From Falsochrobactrum tianjinense (GTDB taxonomy: Bacteria; Pseudomonadota; Alphaproteobacteria; Rhizobiales; Rhizobiaceae): a DNA stretch of 64,000 nt. The position numbers were made by a program, and so were the translations under genes. The stretch is taken from positions 110,506 through 174,505 of the forward strand of contig NZ_JAHRVA010000008.1 in NCBI RefSeq assembly GCF_019100495.1. The letters run 5' to 3'. Shown piece by piece: positions 18,607 through 27,846 of this stretch (positions are counted from its first letter, which is position 1; every line of letters begins with the position of its first letter). Under the pieces are notes generated by a model. That model saw only the letters and a list, made by a program, of their open reading frames with translations. It made no database searches and had not been told where the DNA came from.

Positions 18607-19047
18607 ATGGCCAGCAAAATGCCGGAAAATGCGGGGAAGTCCGCCAAGCCAACACTTCTGGCAGGCGGAAATCCTCAAATCGCGAAAGCCTATGGTGATG
18701 CTCCGGTGCAGGCTTATATCGCAGCCATGCCGGGATGGAAGAGCGATATTGGGCACCGTCTCGACGCACTCATTACGAGTGCGGTCCCTGATGTGCATAA
18801 GGCGGTCAAATGGAATTCGCCGCTATATGGGTTGGAAGGGCAGGGCTGGTTTCTCAGCGTCCATTGTTTCACGAAGTATATCAAGGTTGCTTTCTTTCGT
18901 GGTGCATCGCTACGGCCCGTTCCGCCGGTCGAGTCGAAACACAAGGAAGTACGCTATTATCATATTTACGAGGATGACCAGTTCGACGAGGCCCAGTTTA
19001 CCGATTGGGTGAAGCAAGCCAGCCAATTGCCGGGCGAACGCATGTAG
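18607..19047 (+). CDS. DUF1801 (YdhG-like) protein
   Basis: A 146-residue protein with the DUF1801 pattern: PVQAYIAAMPGWKSDIGHRLDALI, VPDVHKAVKWNSPLYGLEGQGWFLSV, FTKYIKVAFFRGASL and a C-terminal YEDDQFDEAQFTDWVKQA. The family is widespread, cytoplasmic and of unknown function, with a fold related to phosphoribosylglycinamide-type small domains by some annotations. The start at 18607 follows AAGGTGAG. The next gene is a second DUF1801 member 49 bases downstream, so a two-gene unit from tandem duplication or pairing is likely. Confidence 0.85.
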   Translation: MASKMPENAGKSAKPTLLAGGNPQIAKAYGDAPVQAYIAAMPGWKSDIGHRLDALITSAVPDVHKAVKWNSPLYGLEGQGWFLSVHCFTKYIKVAFFRGASLRPVPPVESKHKEVRYYHIYEDDQFDEAQFTDWVKQASQLPGERM

Positions 19048-19096
19048 CTCCGCAATGCGAGGTCTATTGGGGGCGATGACAACCAGAAAGGAAGCG

Positions 19097-19549
19097 ATGA
19101 CGATGATGGAAACAGGTAAATCCGACGCGCAGCAAGGAAACGCAGAGGTCTCTCCCTCTCATCTGATCGACGCAAGAATTCGGGAACTGGGCGACTGGCG
19201 GGGTGAAACACTGGCGCGCATTCGAAATCTCATCCAGCAAGCCGATCCCGATGTGATCGAGGAATGGAAATGGAGAGGTGTACCGGTCTGGTCGCATGCG
19301 GGGATCATCTGTACTGGCGAGACTTATAAGAATGTCGTCAAGATGACCTTTGCCAAAGGCGCCTCATTGCAGGATCCGTCAAATCTGTTTAATTCCAGCC
19401 TCGAAGGCAACACTAGGCGCGCCATCGATGTTTATGAAGGAGACAGGATTGATGAAGAAGCTTTGAAAACGCTGATCCGGGCCGCCGTGACGCTGAATAC
19501 ATCAACAAAAGCTGTTGCCCGTTCCCGGAAGAAATCAGGAAGCGGTTGA
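19097..19549 (+). CDS. second DUF1801 protein
   Basis: A 150-residue paralogue of the preceding gene. It shares the core WRGETLARIRNLIQQADPDVIEEWKWRGVPVWSHAGIICTGETYKNVVKMTFAKGASL, with EWKWRGVPVW in place of AVKWNSPLYG. The tail (from about 138) is basic. The ATG at 19097 follows AAAGGAAGCG, so the earlier frame start at 19055 is not used. The function is unknown. Paired with the upstream gene. Confidence 0.84.
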   Translation: MTMMETGKSDAQQGNAEVSPSHLIDARIRELGDWRGETLARIRNLIQQADPDVIEEWKWRGVPVWSHAGIICTGETYKNVVKMTFAKGASLQDPSNLFNSSLEGNTRRAIDVYEGDRIDEEALKTLIRAAVTLNTSTKAVARSRKKSGSG

Positions 19550-19624
19550 CGGTCGCCAAAATTTGGCACCAAGACAAAAGCTTGGCTTTGTGGCCCTTCC
19601 GGTTCTGCTTGTCGAAGCGACCAC

Positions 19625-20047
19625 TCAGCCTGCCTGTGCTTCGATATTCTCCATATCGTCATCCGACAGCCCGAAATGATGGCCGATCTCATGAATGAGG
19701 ACATGGGTAATGATGTCGCCCAACGTTTCTTCATGTTCGGCCCAGTAATCGAGGATTGCGCGGCGGTAAAGAGTAATCCTGTTGGGTCCGTCGCCCGTTT
19801 GCAGGCTGAAACGCTCGCCTATGCCGTGACCTTCAAACAGGCCGAGAAGATCGAAGGGCGTTTCCAGCCCCATATCCTCGATGATCTGTTCTTCGGGAAA
19901 ATCCGAAATCTGGATGACGATATCGCCGCATAGCACACGAAACTCCTGCGGCAGATGCGCAAGCGCTTCTATCGCAATGGATTCGATTGCATCCAGCGAC
20001 GGCGAGAGGCGGTCCCCCCAGTCGCGGCTTTGATCTTCATGGGCCAT
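19625..20047 (-). CDS. zinc metallopeptidase-like protein (HExxH, PF06262 type)
   Basis: A 140-residue cytoplasmic protein of the minigluzincin-like family. The C-terminal motif HVLIHEIGHHFGLSDDDM gives HEIGH plus a downstream Asp/Glu, the expected zinc site. Before it lie LPQEFRVLCGDIVIQISDFPEE and RITLYRRAILDYW, which are also typical of the family. Members are small proteins whose substrate is unknown. The start at 20047 (MAHEDQ) is preferred; a TTG at 20071 in frame is possible. It reads toward the DUF1801 pair and lies downstream of leuD on the same strand, 75 bases apart. Confidence 0.85.
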   Translation of the reverse strand: MAHEDQSRDWGDRLSPSLDAIESIAIEALAHLPQEFRVLCGDIVIQISDFPEEQIIEDMGLETPFDLLGLFEGHGIGERFSLQTGDGPNRITLYRRAILDYWAEHEETLGDIITHVLIHEIGHHFGLSDDDMENIEAQAG

Positions 20048-20122
20048 TTCAGCCAACCGGGTCCTTTTCAATGGTTCAGGCCACCGGATTTTGAGGCAAT
20101 GGGTTTGTAAGGAGACAAGCCA

Positions 20123-20728
20123 TTATGCCCAGGGACGCTCTTGAACGTTCTTTGCTTCGAATGTATCGATGCTCTTAGCCTTTTCCATAGTTAAGCCGAT
20201 ATCATCCAGGCCATTGAGCAGGCAATGACGTTTGAATTCATCGACGTCGAAAGAGATCGTGCCGCCATCGGGGCCGTGAATTTCCATGGCTTCCAGATCA
20301 ATCGTCAGCGTCGCATTTGCGCCGCGCGATGCGTCATCCATCAGTTTTTCGAGGTTTTCAGGGCTGACCTTGATCGGCAGAATGCCGTTCTTGAAGCAAT
20401 TATTGTAGAAGATATCAGCAAAAGAGGTGGAGATCACGCAACGAATGCCGAAATCAAGCAAAGCCCATGGCGCATGTTCGCGCGAGGAGCCGCAGCCGAA
20501 ATTGTCGCCGGCAACCAGAATCTGCGCATTGCGATAGCCGGGTTTGTTCAATACGAAATCCGGGTTCTCGGTACCGTCTTCGTTGAAACGCATTTCAGCA
20601 AAAAGACCCGTGCTCAGACCCGTGCGCTTGATCGTCTTGAGATAATCTTTCGGGATGATCATGTCCGTATCGACGTTGACGATCGGCAGGGGGGCGGCAA
20701 CGCCCGTGAGCTTGGTGAACTTATCCAT
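20123..20728 (-). CDS. leuD: 3-isopropylmalate dehydratase small subunit
   Basis: LeuD pairs with LeuC to isomerise 2-isopropylmalate to 3-isopropylmalate in leucine synthesis. The 201-residue length is normal. Seen: [31 protein letters not shown] at the N-terminus and the swivel-domain signature [24 protein letters not shown], followed by [21 protein letters not shown]. leuC is not in this window. A divergent lyase gene starts 170 bases upstream, so the promoter lies in that shared gap. Confidence 0.97.
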   Translation of the reverse strand: MDKFTKLTGVAAPLPIVNVDTDMIIPKDYLKTIKRTGLSTGLFAEMRFNEDGTENPDFVLNKPGYRNAQILVAGDNFGCGSSREHAPWALLDFGIRCVISTSFADIFYNNCFKNGILPIKVSPENLEKLMDDASRGANATLTIDLEAMEIHGPDGGTISFDVDEFKRHCLLNGLDDIGLTMEKAKSIDTFEAKNVQERPWA

Positions 20729-20897
20729 ATGCGCAGCCTGTCAGTTTCATATTTCCAATTCAGGACTGGTTTACATCAGCATGGCGCAGAGTCAATGTTT
20801 GAGGGGCCGGATGCCGAATAGGTCGCAACCTTGAGAAACGCGTAATGGCAGTGCCTGCCTGCTTGCGCCATGTTGTTATTCGGTGCACAAATCTTCC

Positions 20898-21773
20898 ATG
20901 AAAACATCTGTTCGCCCCCGCCGTTCCCTTCTGTTCGTGCCAGCCGCCAACAAGCGTGCATTGGAAAAATCACTCGCGCTTTCGGCGGATGGCGTCATTT
21001 ACGATCTGGAGGATTCCGTTGCGCCCGAGGCTAAAATTGCCGCACGCGGGGCGCTGACGGCACATATTGCTCAAAACCCTCAAGTGGCCTTTGAGCGAAT
21101 CGTGCGGGTTAATGCGGTCGATACACCATGGGGCAGGGATGATCTGGCGATGGCGGCAAAATCGGGTGCCGATGCGATCCTGCTGCCCAAAGTGGAGCGA
21201 CCGCAGGATGTCATCGATGCCGCAAGGCTGCTTGACCGTAGCGATGCCGATCCGGCCCTGCAGATATGGGCGATGATCGAGACCGCGCGCGGCATTCTCA
21301 ATGCCGATGAGATCGCCATTCTTGGCCATCGTTCGGCGGCAAGACTTGCCTGTTTCGTCGTCGGACCGAACGATATAGCGCGCGAAACCGGCGTGCGGCC
21401 TTTGCCCGGCAGACCTTATCTGGTGCCATGGCTCATGCAGATTATTCTCGCCGCTCGTGCGGGTGGACTGGGCGTGCTTGACGGGGTTTATAATGATTTT
21501 CGCGATCATGCCGGTTTCGAGGCGGAATGCGGGCAGGGAGCGGACATGGGGTTTGACGGCAAGACGCTGATCCATCCGGGCCAGATCGAAGCGGCCAACC
21601 GCGCCTTTTCGCCGACCGGCGAAGAAGTGGAACAGGCTCGCGCCGTGATCGATATTTTTGCCCGCCCCGAAAATGCCGGGAAGGGCGTGGTTTCGCTCGA
21701 CGGCCAGATGGTCGAGCGCCTGCATCTGGAAATGGCCGAACGCCTGCTGGCAAAAGCGGGCCTTGATTCATGA
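20898..21773 (+). CDS. HpcH/HpaI-CitE family lyase (citrate lyase beta-like)
   Basis: A 291-residue TIM-barrel lyase. Seen: RRSLLFVPAANKRALEKS, the acidic metal-binding LEDSVAPEAK, RVNAVDTPWGRDDL, LPKVERPQDV, MIETARGILNADEI, VGPNDIARETG and GFDGKTLIHPGQI. This order is typical of CitE-like, malyl-CoA or citramalyl-CoA lyases, which cleave or form C-C bonds in CoA thioesters. No CitD or CitF partners are nearby, so it is not a classical citrate lyase subunit. Substrate is unknown. The ATG at 20898 is used; a GTG at 20883 would add five residues. A DUF1737 gene follows after 12 bases. Confidence 0.86.
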   Translation: MKTSVRPRRSLLFVPAANKRALEKSLALSADGVIYDLEDSVAPEAKIAARGALTAHIAQNPQVAFERIVRVNAVDTPWGRDDLAMAAKSGADAILLPKVERPQDVIDAARLLDRSDADPALQIWAMIETARGILNADEIAILGHRSAARLACFVVGPNDIARETGVRPLPGRPYLVPWLMQIILAARAGGLGVLDGVYNDFRDHAGFEAECGQGADMGFDGKTLIHPGQIEAANRAFSPTGEEVEQARAVIDIFARPENAGKGVVSLDGQMVERLHLEMAERLLAKAGLDS

Positions 21774-21785
21774 GGAAATGAGAGA

Positions 21786-21992
21786 ATGAAACTTTATCGA
21801 TTTATCACCGGGCCGGATGATTCCGCCTTTTGCCATCGCGTCACGGCGGCGCTCAACAAAGGCTGGCAGCTTTATGGTTCGCCGACCTATGCATTCAATG
21901 CGGCGACGGGCGTAATGCAATGCGGCCAGCCTGTGGTGAAGGAAGTCGACGGCGTGGATTATACGCCCGATATCAAGCTCGGCGAATATTGA
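21786..21992 (+). CDS. DUF1737 protein
   Basis: A 68-residue protein with the DUF1737 pattern MKLYRFITGPDDSAFCHRVTAALNKGW followed by LYGSPTYAFN and a short acidic tail. These small proteins are widespread and of unknown function; some annotators suggest a sensory or RNA-binding like fold without proof. It has GAGGAAATGAGAGA just before the ATG and is in a unit with the CitE-like gene. Confidence 0.88.
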   Translation: MKLYRFITGPDDSAFCHRVTAALNKGWQLYGSPTYAFNAATGVMQCGQPVVKEVDGVDYTPDIKLGEY

Positions 21993-22003
21993 TCGAAAAT
22001 CAG

Positions 22004-22025
22004 AAAGGCCGGCTTCCCGGCCTTT
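22004..22025. terminator. bidirectional terminator between DUF1737 gene and M3 peptidase gene
   Basis: The stem AAAGGCCGG/CCGGCCTTT with loop CTTC lies between the stops of two convergent genes (21992 and 22031). The A/T ends allow it to work for both strands. Confidence 0.85.
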
Positions 22026-22030
22026 CATTG

Positions 22031-24079
22031 TCAGTTCAGGCCGCGCTTTTCGATCATCGCATCGGGCGTTGGCATTTTGCCCCGAAAAGCCTTGTAAAGC
22101 TCTTCCGGGTCACGGCTGCCGCCTGCTGCATAGATGTGCTGCCTGAGTTTCGCGGCCAGTTCGGGGTTGAACGCATCGCCGGTTTCCTCGAAGGCGGCGA
22201 AAGCATCGGCGTCGAGCACCTCCGACCACATATAGGAATAGTAGCCGGCTGAATAACCATCGCCCGAAAAGACATGGGTGAAATGCGGCGTGCGGTGGCG
22301 CATGATGATGGCATCAGGCATGGCGAGCTTTTGCAGCGTCGCCGTCTCGAAGGCCAGCGGATCGGTGATCTTTTCCGTCCCCGTATGGAAGGCCATGTCG
22401 ACCAGCGCTGACGAGGTGAATTCCACCGTGTTGAAACCTGCATTGAAGGTGCGTGCGGCCAGAACCTTATCGAGCAGCGCCTTTGGTATGGCTTCACCTG
22501 TGCGATAATGCACGGCATATTTTTCCAGCACTTCCGGCACGGTCAGCCAATGTTCATAAAGCTGCGAGGGCAGTTCCACGAAATCGCGCGAAACGGCAGT
22601 TCCAGCTACGGCAGGCCATGTCACATCGGACAGGAGCCCGTGCAGCGCATGGCCGAATTCGTGAAACAGCGTGCGCGCATCATCAAGGGAGAGCAGCGCC
22701 GGTTCGCCTGCGGCGGGCTTGGCGAAATTCATCACATTATAGATGATCGGCTTGCGTCCGCCATCAAGCTTGTGGCTCGATTGCAGCGAACTCATCCATG
22801 CGCCCGAGCGTTTTGACGTGCGGGCGAAATAATCGCCCAGAAACAGGCCGCGGGTGCTGCCGTCGGCATTGAGAACCGCAAATACCTGCACATCCGGGTG
22901 CCAGGCGGTGATGCCTTTTTGCTCCTCAAAGCGGATGCCGAACAGGCGGTTGGCCACATCGAAAGCTGCTTCGATGATCTTTTCGAGTTGCAGATAGGGC
23001 TTGAGTTCCGCTTCATCGAAAGAAAAGCGTTCGGAGCGCAGTTTTTCGGCATAAAAACGCCAGTCCCACGGCGCGACCTTGTGATTGCCGCCTTCGGCAG
23101 CGATCAGCCGTTCAAGCTCGGCCTCTTCTTCCACAGCCTTCGCGCGGGCTTTATCCCAGACCGGCTCCAGCAGTTCCATCACGGCCTTCGGCGTCTTGGC
23201 CATGGTATCGTCGAGTTTATAGGCGGCGAAATTGGCATAGCCAAGCAGGCGAGCTTTACGCTCGCGCAGTTCCACCATCTCGCGCACGATCTCGCGATTG
23301 TCGGTCTCGCCGCCATTTTCGCCGCGTTTCGCCCATGCATTGAACGCCCGTTTGCGCAGATCGCGATTTTCCGAAAAAGCCAGGAAAGGCTCGACGATAG
23401 ACCGCGAAAGCGTGACTGCATAGGCATCCGGCTGGCCGCGCTGAGCGGCGGCGCTGCGCATCGCATCGCGCAGGAAATCCGGCAGGCCAGCGAGTTCCGC
23501 TTCGTCAGTGATGAACAGCGCCCAGCTTGATTCATCCTTCAGCACGTTCTGGCCGAAGCGCGCGCCAAGCCCCGCGAGCCTTTCATTGATGCCCGCAAGC
23601 TCGGTTTTTCCGGCCTTATCAAGCTTCGCGCCGGAGCGGACGAAGCCTTTCCACGTCTTTTCCAGAACCCGCTTCGTCTCAATGTCGAGATCGAGCATGT
23701 CGCGGTTTTCGTAAAGCGCGTCGATGCGCGCAAAAAGGGCCGGGTCCATCATGATGCGCGAATAATGCCGTGAGAGCTTCGGTGCAATTTCGCGCTCCAG
23801 CGCCTGGATGGCCTCATTGGTGTGCGCACCCGCACGCAGCCAGAAAACCGAGGATAGCCGGTCGAGCGCCTGACCCGAAAGCTGCAATCCTTTCAGTGTA
23901 TTGTCGATGGTCGGCGCGCTGGGGACATTGGCGATTGCCTCCACCTCCGCCAGATCCTGCGCCAGCGCCGCATCGAAGGCGGGGCCGAAATCCGTATCCC
24001 TGAAAGCGTTGAAATCCGGCAGGCCCAATGGCCCGTTCCATTCGGTCAGGGCGTGATTACAGGAAGGTTTTTCGGACAT
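22031..24079 (-). CDS. M3 family oligopeptidase/peptidyl-dipeptidase
   Basis: A 682-residue cytoplasmic zinc peptidase. The zinc site HEFGH lies at residues 473-477 in LFHEFGHALHGLLSD, with the downstream metal ligand region TVEFTSSALVD. Other family blocks are YNVMNFAKP, GLFLGDYFARTSKRSGAWMSS and YSAGYYSYMWSEVLDADAFAAF. Length and motifs fit the Dcp/OpdA group, which degrades short peptides, including cleaved signal peptides in the OpdA case; which of the two it is cannot be said. The start at 24079 follows GGAG. The frame extends 61 codons upstream without protein-like sequence. Confidence 0.92.
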   Translation of the reverse strand: MSEKPSCNHALTEWNGPLGLPDFNAFRDTDFGPAFDAALAQDLAEVEAIANVPSAPTIDNTLKGLQLSGQALDRLSSVFWLRAGAHTNEAIQALEREIAPKLSRHYSRIMMDPALFARIDALYENRDMLDLDIETKRVLEKTWKGFVRSGAKLDKAGKTELAGINERLAGLGARFGQNVLKDESSWALFITDEAELAGLPDFLRDAMRSAAAQRGQPDAYAVTLSRSIVEPFLAFSENRDLRKRAFNAWAKRGENGGETDNREIVREMVELRERKARLLGYANFAAYKLDDTMAKTPKAVMELLEPVWDKARAKAVEEEAELERLIAAEGGNHKVAPWDWRFYAEKLRSERFSFDEAELKPYLQLEKIIEAAFDVANRLFGIRFEEQKGITAWHPDVQVFAVLNADGSTRGLFLGDYFARTSKRSGAWMSSLQSSHKLDGGRKPIIYNVMNFAKPAAGEPALLSLDDARTLFHEFGHALHGLLSDVTWPAVAGTAVSRDFVELPSQLYEHWLTVPEVLEKYAVHYRTGEAIPKALLDKVLAARTFNAGFNTVEFTSSALVDMAFHTGTEKITDPLAFETATLQKLAMPDAIIMRHRTPHFTHVFSGDGYSAGYYSYMWSEVLDADAFAAFEETGDAFNPELAAKLRQHIYAAGGSRDPEELYKAFRGKMPTPDAMIEKRGLN

Positions 24080-24319
24080 GGGGGAACTCCGGTGGAATGT
24101 CATTGTTCCAGACTTAGGATCTCGGCGGGAAGGGGGCAAGGGCGTGGAGGTCGCTTCATGCTGTGGGGGCAAAAAAATCGATGCCTGCCCCGGGCAGGGC
24201 TTGACTTTGAGAGCCAGCCAGCGCACATCAGCTCCGCAGCCGGATTTTTGCCGCAACTGCAATTTTCAACCGGAGTCTTATCCTCTTATGCCAAGCGACA
24301 GTCATAGTCGATTGTTTCA

Positions 24320-24400
24320 GCCGTCAAGGCAAATCGTGATCTGATCGCCTGTGGTCGGTTTGCACGGTCTGCCTTTGACGGCGGATCGACAGAAAGGCAA
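24320..24400 (+). promoter_or_regulatory. structured 5' leader of mgtE
   Basis: GCCGTCAAGGCA (24320-24331) can pair with TGCCTTTGACGGC (24370-24382), leaving one bulge, across a 38-base loop. GGCAAATC near 24328 can instead pair with part of GGTTTGC near 24357, so the two folds compete. AGGCAAGCCT just before the start codon forms a small hairpin over the ribosome site. mgtE genes in other bacteria are often controlled by magnesium-sensing leaders. No known riboswitch class was recognised here. The rest of the 325-base gap (24080-24404) holds the divergent promoters but no clear gene. Confidence 0.35.
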
Positions 24401-24404
24401 GCCT

Positions 24405-25790
24405 ATGACCAACACCGACTTCTCCCCGGAAGTGCTTGATATTGCCAATCTCCCGGCGGCTGCAATTGCAAGCCGCCTCGCCGATATCCGTACCGGCGAT
24501 GCAGTAGAGATCGTCAATGAACTGGATGCTGATGATGCAATCGCCGTTATCGGCCAGCTTTCGCACGATGACGCCGTTCGTCTGCTCGACCAGCCGGAGC
24601 TGGAACGTGCGCCCGAAATCATCACGACCCTTTCGCCCAATATTGCCAGTCAGTTGCTGGATGATATGTCCGCAGACCGCGCCACAGACGTTTTTCAGGA
24701 ATTGGAAGACGATGAGCGCGCACGCCTGTTTCCCATTCTGGCGCCCGAAACCAAGGCCGCGCTGAAAAAACTGATGGACTATCCGCCCAATACGGCGGGT
24801 AGCCTCATGACTATTGAGTTCATCGCCGTGCCGTCCGACTGGAATGTTGGACAGGCGCTTGAGCATATCCGCAAGGTCGAGCGTACACGCGAGACCGTTT
24901 ACGCGATCTATGTACTGGACCCCCAGACCCGTGTTCTGCTTGGCGTCGTCAGCCTGCGCCGCCTGATTATCCGCGAGCCGTCCGAGCCGATCCTGTCGAT
25001 CACGCGCGATGATGATCCAATCACCATTTCGCCGCTGACGAGCCGCGAGGATGTCGCGCGGCTGTTCCGCAAGCATGACCTTCTGGCGGTTCCGGTGGTG
25101 GATGAAAGCCGTCATATCATCGGGATCGTGACCGTCGACGATGTGCTCGACGCCATGACCGAGGAAGCGAGCGAAGACACCTATCGTTTCGGCGGTATGG
25201 AAGCGCTCGACAAGCCCTATATGCGCATCGGCTTTGGCGAGATGATCAAGAAGCGCGCTGGCTGGCTGGGCATTCTGTTTCTCGGCGAAATGCTGACCGC
25301 AAGCGCCATGCAGCATTTTGAAGTGGAGCTGGAAAAGGCGCTGGTCCTGACCTTGTTCATTCCACTCATCATGTCGTCAGGCGGTAATTCGGGTTCTCAG
25401 GCGACATCGCTGATAATCCGTGCTCTCGCCTTGCAGGAAGTCAAACTGCGCGACTGGTGGCGCGTGGCCTTGCGCGAAGTGCCGTCAGGACTGGTGCTGG
25501 GCAGTTTCCTCGGGCTGATCGGCATCATCCGCATCGTCGTATGGCAAGTACTGGGCATCTATGATTACGGCGAACATTGGATACTGATCGCCGCCACGGT
25601 TGGCATGGCACTGGTCTGCATCGTCACATTCGGCTCGGTTACGGGGTCTATGCTGCCCTTTATCCTGCAAAGACTGGGCTTCGACCCGGCCAGTGCATCC
25701 GCGCCCTTCGTGGCGACGCTGGTCGACGTCACCGGGCTGGTGATTTATTTCAGCGTGGCGCTGCTTATCCTGTCCGGGACGCTCTTATAG
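24405..25790 (+). CDS. mgtE: magnesium transporter MgtE
   Basis: A 461-residue MgtE channel for magnesium uptake across the inner membrane. Domains in order: MgtE N domain (about 1-125, with IVNELDADDAIAVIGQL and the MgtE repeat-type AGSLMTIEFIAVP), two CBS domains (about 135-255) that sense magnesium, and five membrane segments (about 275-461). The pore motif region PLIMSSGGNSGSQATSL and the final AP(F/L)VATLVDVTGLVIYFSVA are clear. The ATG at 24405 has AAAGG upstream. It stands alone and has its own terminator. Confidence 0.95.
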   Translation: MTNTDFSPEVLDIANLPAAAIASRLADIRTGDAVEIVNELDADDAIAVIGQLSHDDAVRLLDQPELERAPEIITTLSPNIASQLLDDMSADRATDVFQELEDDERARLFPILAPETKAALKKLMDYPPNTAGSLMTIEFIAVPSDWNVGQALEHIRKVERTRETVYAIYVLDPQTRVLLGVVSLRRLIIREPSEPILSITRDDDPITISPLTSREDVARLFRKHDLLAVPVVDESRHIIGIVTVDDVLDAMTEEASEDTYRFGGMEALDKPYMRIGFGEMIKKRAGWLGILFLGEMLTASAMQHFEVELEKALVLTLFIPLIMSSGGNSGSQATSLIIRALALQEVKLRDWWRVALREVPSGLVLGSFLGLIGIIRIVVWQVLGIYDYGEHWILIAATVGMALVCIVTFGSVTGSMLPFILQRLGFDPASASAPFVATLVDVTGLVIYFSVALLILSGTLL

Positions 25791-25859
25791 GCTGTTTTGA
25801 CAAAAAACTGTCAGATTGTCGGTATAAAAGGCTTTGAAATGGGCTATTTGCCGGAGAAA

Positions 25860-25887
25860 TAAGGGGCAGTTTGACGCTGCCCCTTTC
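25860..25887 (+). terminator. intrinsic terminator after mgtE
   Basis: The stem AAGGGGCAG/CTGCCCCTT with loop TTTGACG, followed by T, lies 70 bases after the mgtE stop. Confidence 0.85.
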
Positions 25888-25978
25888 TAAAAGGCAAAAA
25901 AACCTGTAAGAGCGCCGCATTGCTTTTCCGCGCGGTTAGACTGGCGCGGCTCCCAACTCATACAGAAGTGATCCTGAT

Positions 25979-27802
25979 ATGGAATTGCGTAATATCGCTA
26001 TTATCGCACACGTCGATCATGGCAAAACCACACTGGTTGATGAACTGCTGAAACAGGGCGGTTCGTTCCGTGAGAATCAGCGCGTTGCTGAACGCATGAT
26101 GGATTCGGGTGATATCGAACGCGAGCGCGGCATCACCATTTTGGCTAAAGCAACTTCTGCGGTCTGGAAAGATACGCGCATCAACATCGTTGATACGCCG
26201 GGTCACGCCGACTTTGGTGGTGAAGTTGAACGTATCCTCAGCATGGTTGACGGCGTTGTTGTTCTGGTCGACTCCGCCGAAGGCCCGATGCCCCAGACGA
26301 AATTCGTCGTCGGCAAGGCCCTTAAGCTCGGCTTGCGCCCAATTGTGGCGATCAATAAGATCGACCGTGCAGATGCACGTCATCAAGAAGTGGTCAACGA
26401 AGTTTTCGATATGTTCGCAGCACTTGATGCAAATGACGAACAGCTCGACTTCCCTATCCTTTATGGTTCAGGCCGTAATGGCTGGATGGCCGAGAATCCG
26501 GAAGGTCCTTCGGATCGTGGCTTGGCTCCGCTTTTTGAGCTGATCATCAAGCATGTCCCGGCACCGACTGTTGCTGAAGGTCCGTTCTCGATGATCGGCA
26601 CCATTCTTGAAGCAGATCCGTTCCTCGGTCGGATCATCACCGGACGTATTCATTCGGGTACGTTGAAGCCGAACCAGGCTGTCAAGGTTCTCAACCAGGA
26701 AGGGAAAGTACTTGAAAACGGTCGCGTTTCCAAGATTCTTGCTTTCCGAGGCCTGGAGCGTACGGCTATTGAAGAAGGCATGGCAGGCGATATCGTTGCT
26801 ATTGCCGGTCTTTCCAAAGGCACTGTTGCAGATACATTCTGCGACCCTTCGATCTCTGTGCCGATGAAAGCACAGCCGATTGATCCGCCAACCGTGACCA
26901 TGTCTTTCATCGTCAATGACAGCCCATTGGCTGGTACGGAAGGCGATAAAGTGACCAGCCGCGTTATTCGCGACCGTCTGCTCAAGGAAGCCGAAGGTTC
27001 GGTTGCGCTGAAGATTGAAGAATCCGAAGACAAGGATTCGTTCTATGTTTCCGGTCGCGGTGAATTGCAGTTGGCGGTTCTGATCGAAAACATGCGCCGT
27101 GAAGGTTTTGAGCTCAGCATCTCGCGTCCGCGCGTTGTGTTGCAGAAAGCTGAAGACGGCACGATGCTTGAGCCCGTCGAAGAAGTTGTTATCGACGTTG
27201 ACGAAGAATATTCCGGCACTGTTGTTCAGAAAATGTCTGAACGCAAAGCTGAAATGGTTGAACTGCGCCCATCCGGTGGTAGTCGCGTTCGTTTGGTGTT
27301 TTATGCACCGACCCGTGGTCTGATCGGTTATCAGTCCGAACTGATGACTGATACGCGTGGAACCGCGATCATGAATCGCCTGTTCCACGAATACCAGCCC
27401 CATAAGGGTGAAATCGGCGGCCGTAACAATGGCGTGCTGATTTCCAACGATCAGGGCGAGGCTGTGGCTTATGCCATGTTCAATCTGGAAGATCGCGGCC
27501 CCATGATCATCGAGGCTGGCACGAAGGTTTATCAGGGTATGATCGTTGGTATTCATACGCGTGATAACGATCTGGAAGTGAACGTTCTTAAAGGTAAGAA
27601 GCTGACGAATATGCGTGCATCCGGCAAGGACGAAGCGGTCAAGCTGACTCCGCCAATTCGGATGACTCTGGAACGCGCTTTGTCGTGGATTCAGGACGAC
27701 GAACTGATGGAAGTGACGCCTAAGTCAATTCGTCTGCGTAAGCTTTATCTCGATCCCAATGATCGCAAGCGCTTCGGCAAGGCGCGCTCAAACGCAGCAT
27801 AA
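25979..27802 (+). CDS. typA: translational GTPase TypA/BipA
   Basis: A 607-residue ribosome-associated GTPase that aids 50S assembly and stress adaptation. G1 is [11 protein letters not shown]2 lies in [10 protein letters not shown]3 is [13 protein letters not shown]4 is NKIDR. Domain II, EF-G-like domains III and V, and the TypA-specific C-terminal domain ([25 protein letters not shown], then [30 protein letters not shown]) are all present. Codon use is distinctly different from neighbours, with many GTT and CGT codons, as expected of a highly expressed gene. It is a single-gene unit with a strong terminator. Confidence 0.98.
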   Translation: MELRNIAIIAHVDHGKTTLVDELLKQGGSFRENQRVAERMMDSGDIERERGITILAKATSAVWKDTRINIVDTPGHADFGGEVERILSMVDGVVVLVDSAEGPMPQTKFVVGKALKLGLRPIVAINKIDRADARHQEVVNEVFDMFAALDANDEQLDFPILYGSGRNGWMAENPEGPSDRGLAPLFELIIKHVPAPTVAEGPFSMIGTILEADPFLGRIITGRIHSGTLKPNQAVKVLNQEGKVLENGRVSKILAFRGLERTAIEEGMAGDIVAIAGLSKGTVADTFCDPSISVPMKAQPIDPPTVTMSFIVNDSPLAGTEGDKVTSRVIRDRLLKEAEGSVALKIEESEDKDSFYVSGRGELQLAVLIENMRREGFELSISRPRVVLQKAEDGTMLEPVEEVVIDVDEEYSGTVVQKMSERKAEMVELRPSGGSRVRLVFYAPTRGLIGYQSELMTDTRGTAIMNRLFHEYQPHKGEIGGRNNGVLISNDQGEAVAYAMFNLEDRGPMIIEAGTKVYQGMIVGIHTRDNDLEVNVLKGKKLTNMRASGKDEAVKLTPPIRMTLERALSWIQDDELMEVTPKSIRLRKLYLDPNDRKRFGKARSNAA

Positions 27803-27809
27803 TGAAATA

Positions 27810-27835
27810 AAAACGGCGCCTTCGGGCGCCGTTTT
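27810..27835. terminator. terminator between typA and the ABC permease gene
   Basis: The stem AAAACGGCGCC/GGCGCCGTTTT with a TTCG tetraloop lies 8 bases after typA and 12 bases from the stop of the convergent permease gene. Its symmetric A/T flanks allow use in both directions. Confidence 0.93.
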
Positions 27836-27846
27836 CGTTTGGGGGT

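Noticed and set aside
26468..27556. 362-codon open frame on the minus strand
   Set aside because: It is antisense to typA, whose conserved GTPase motifs are on the other strand.
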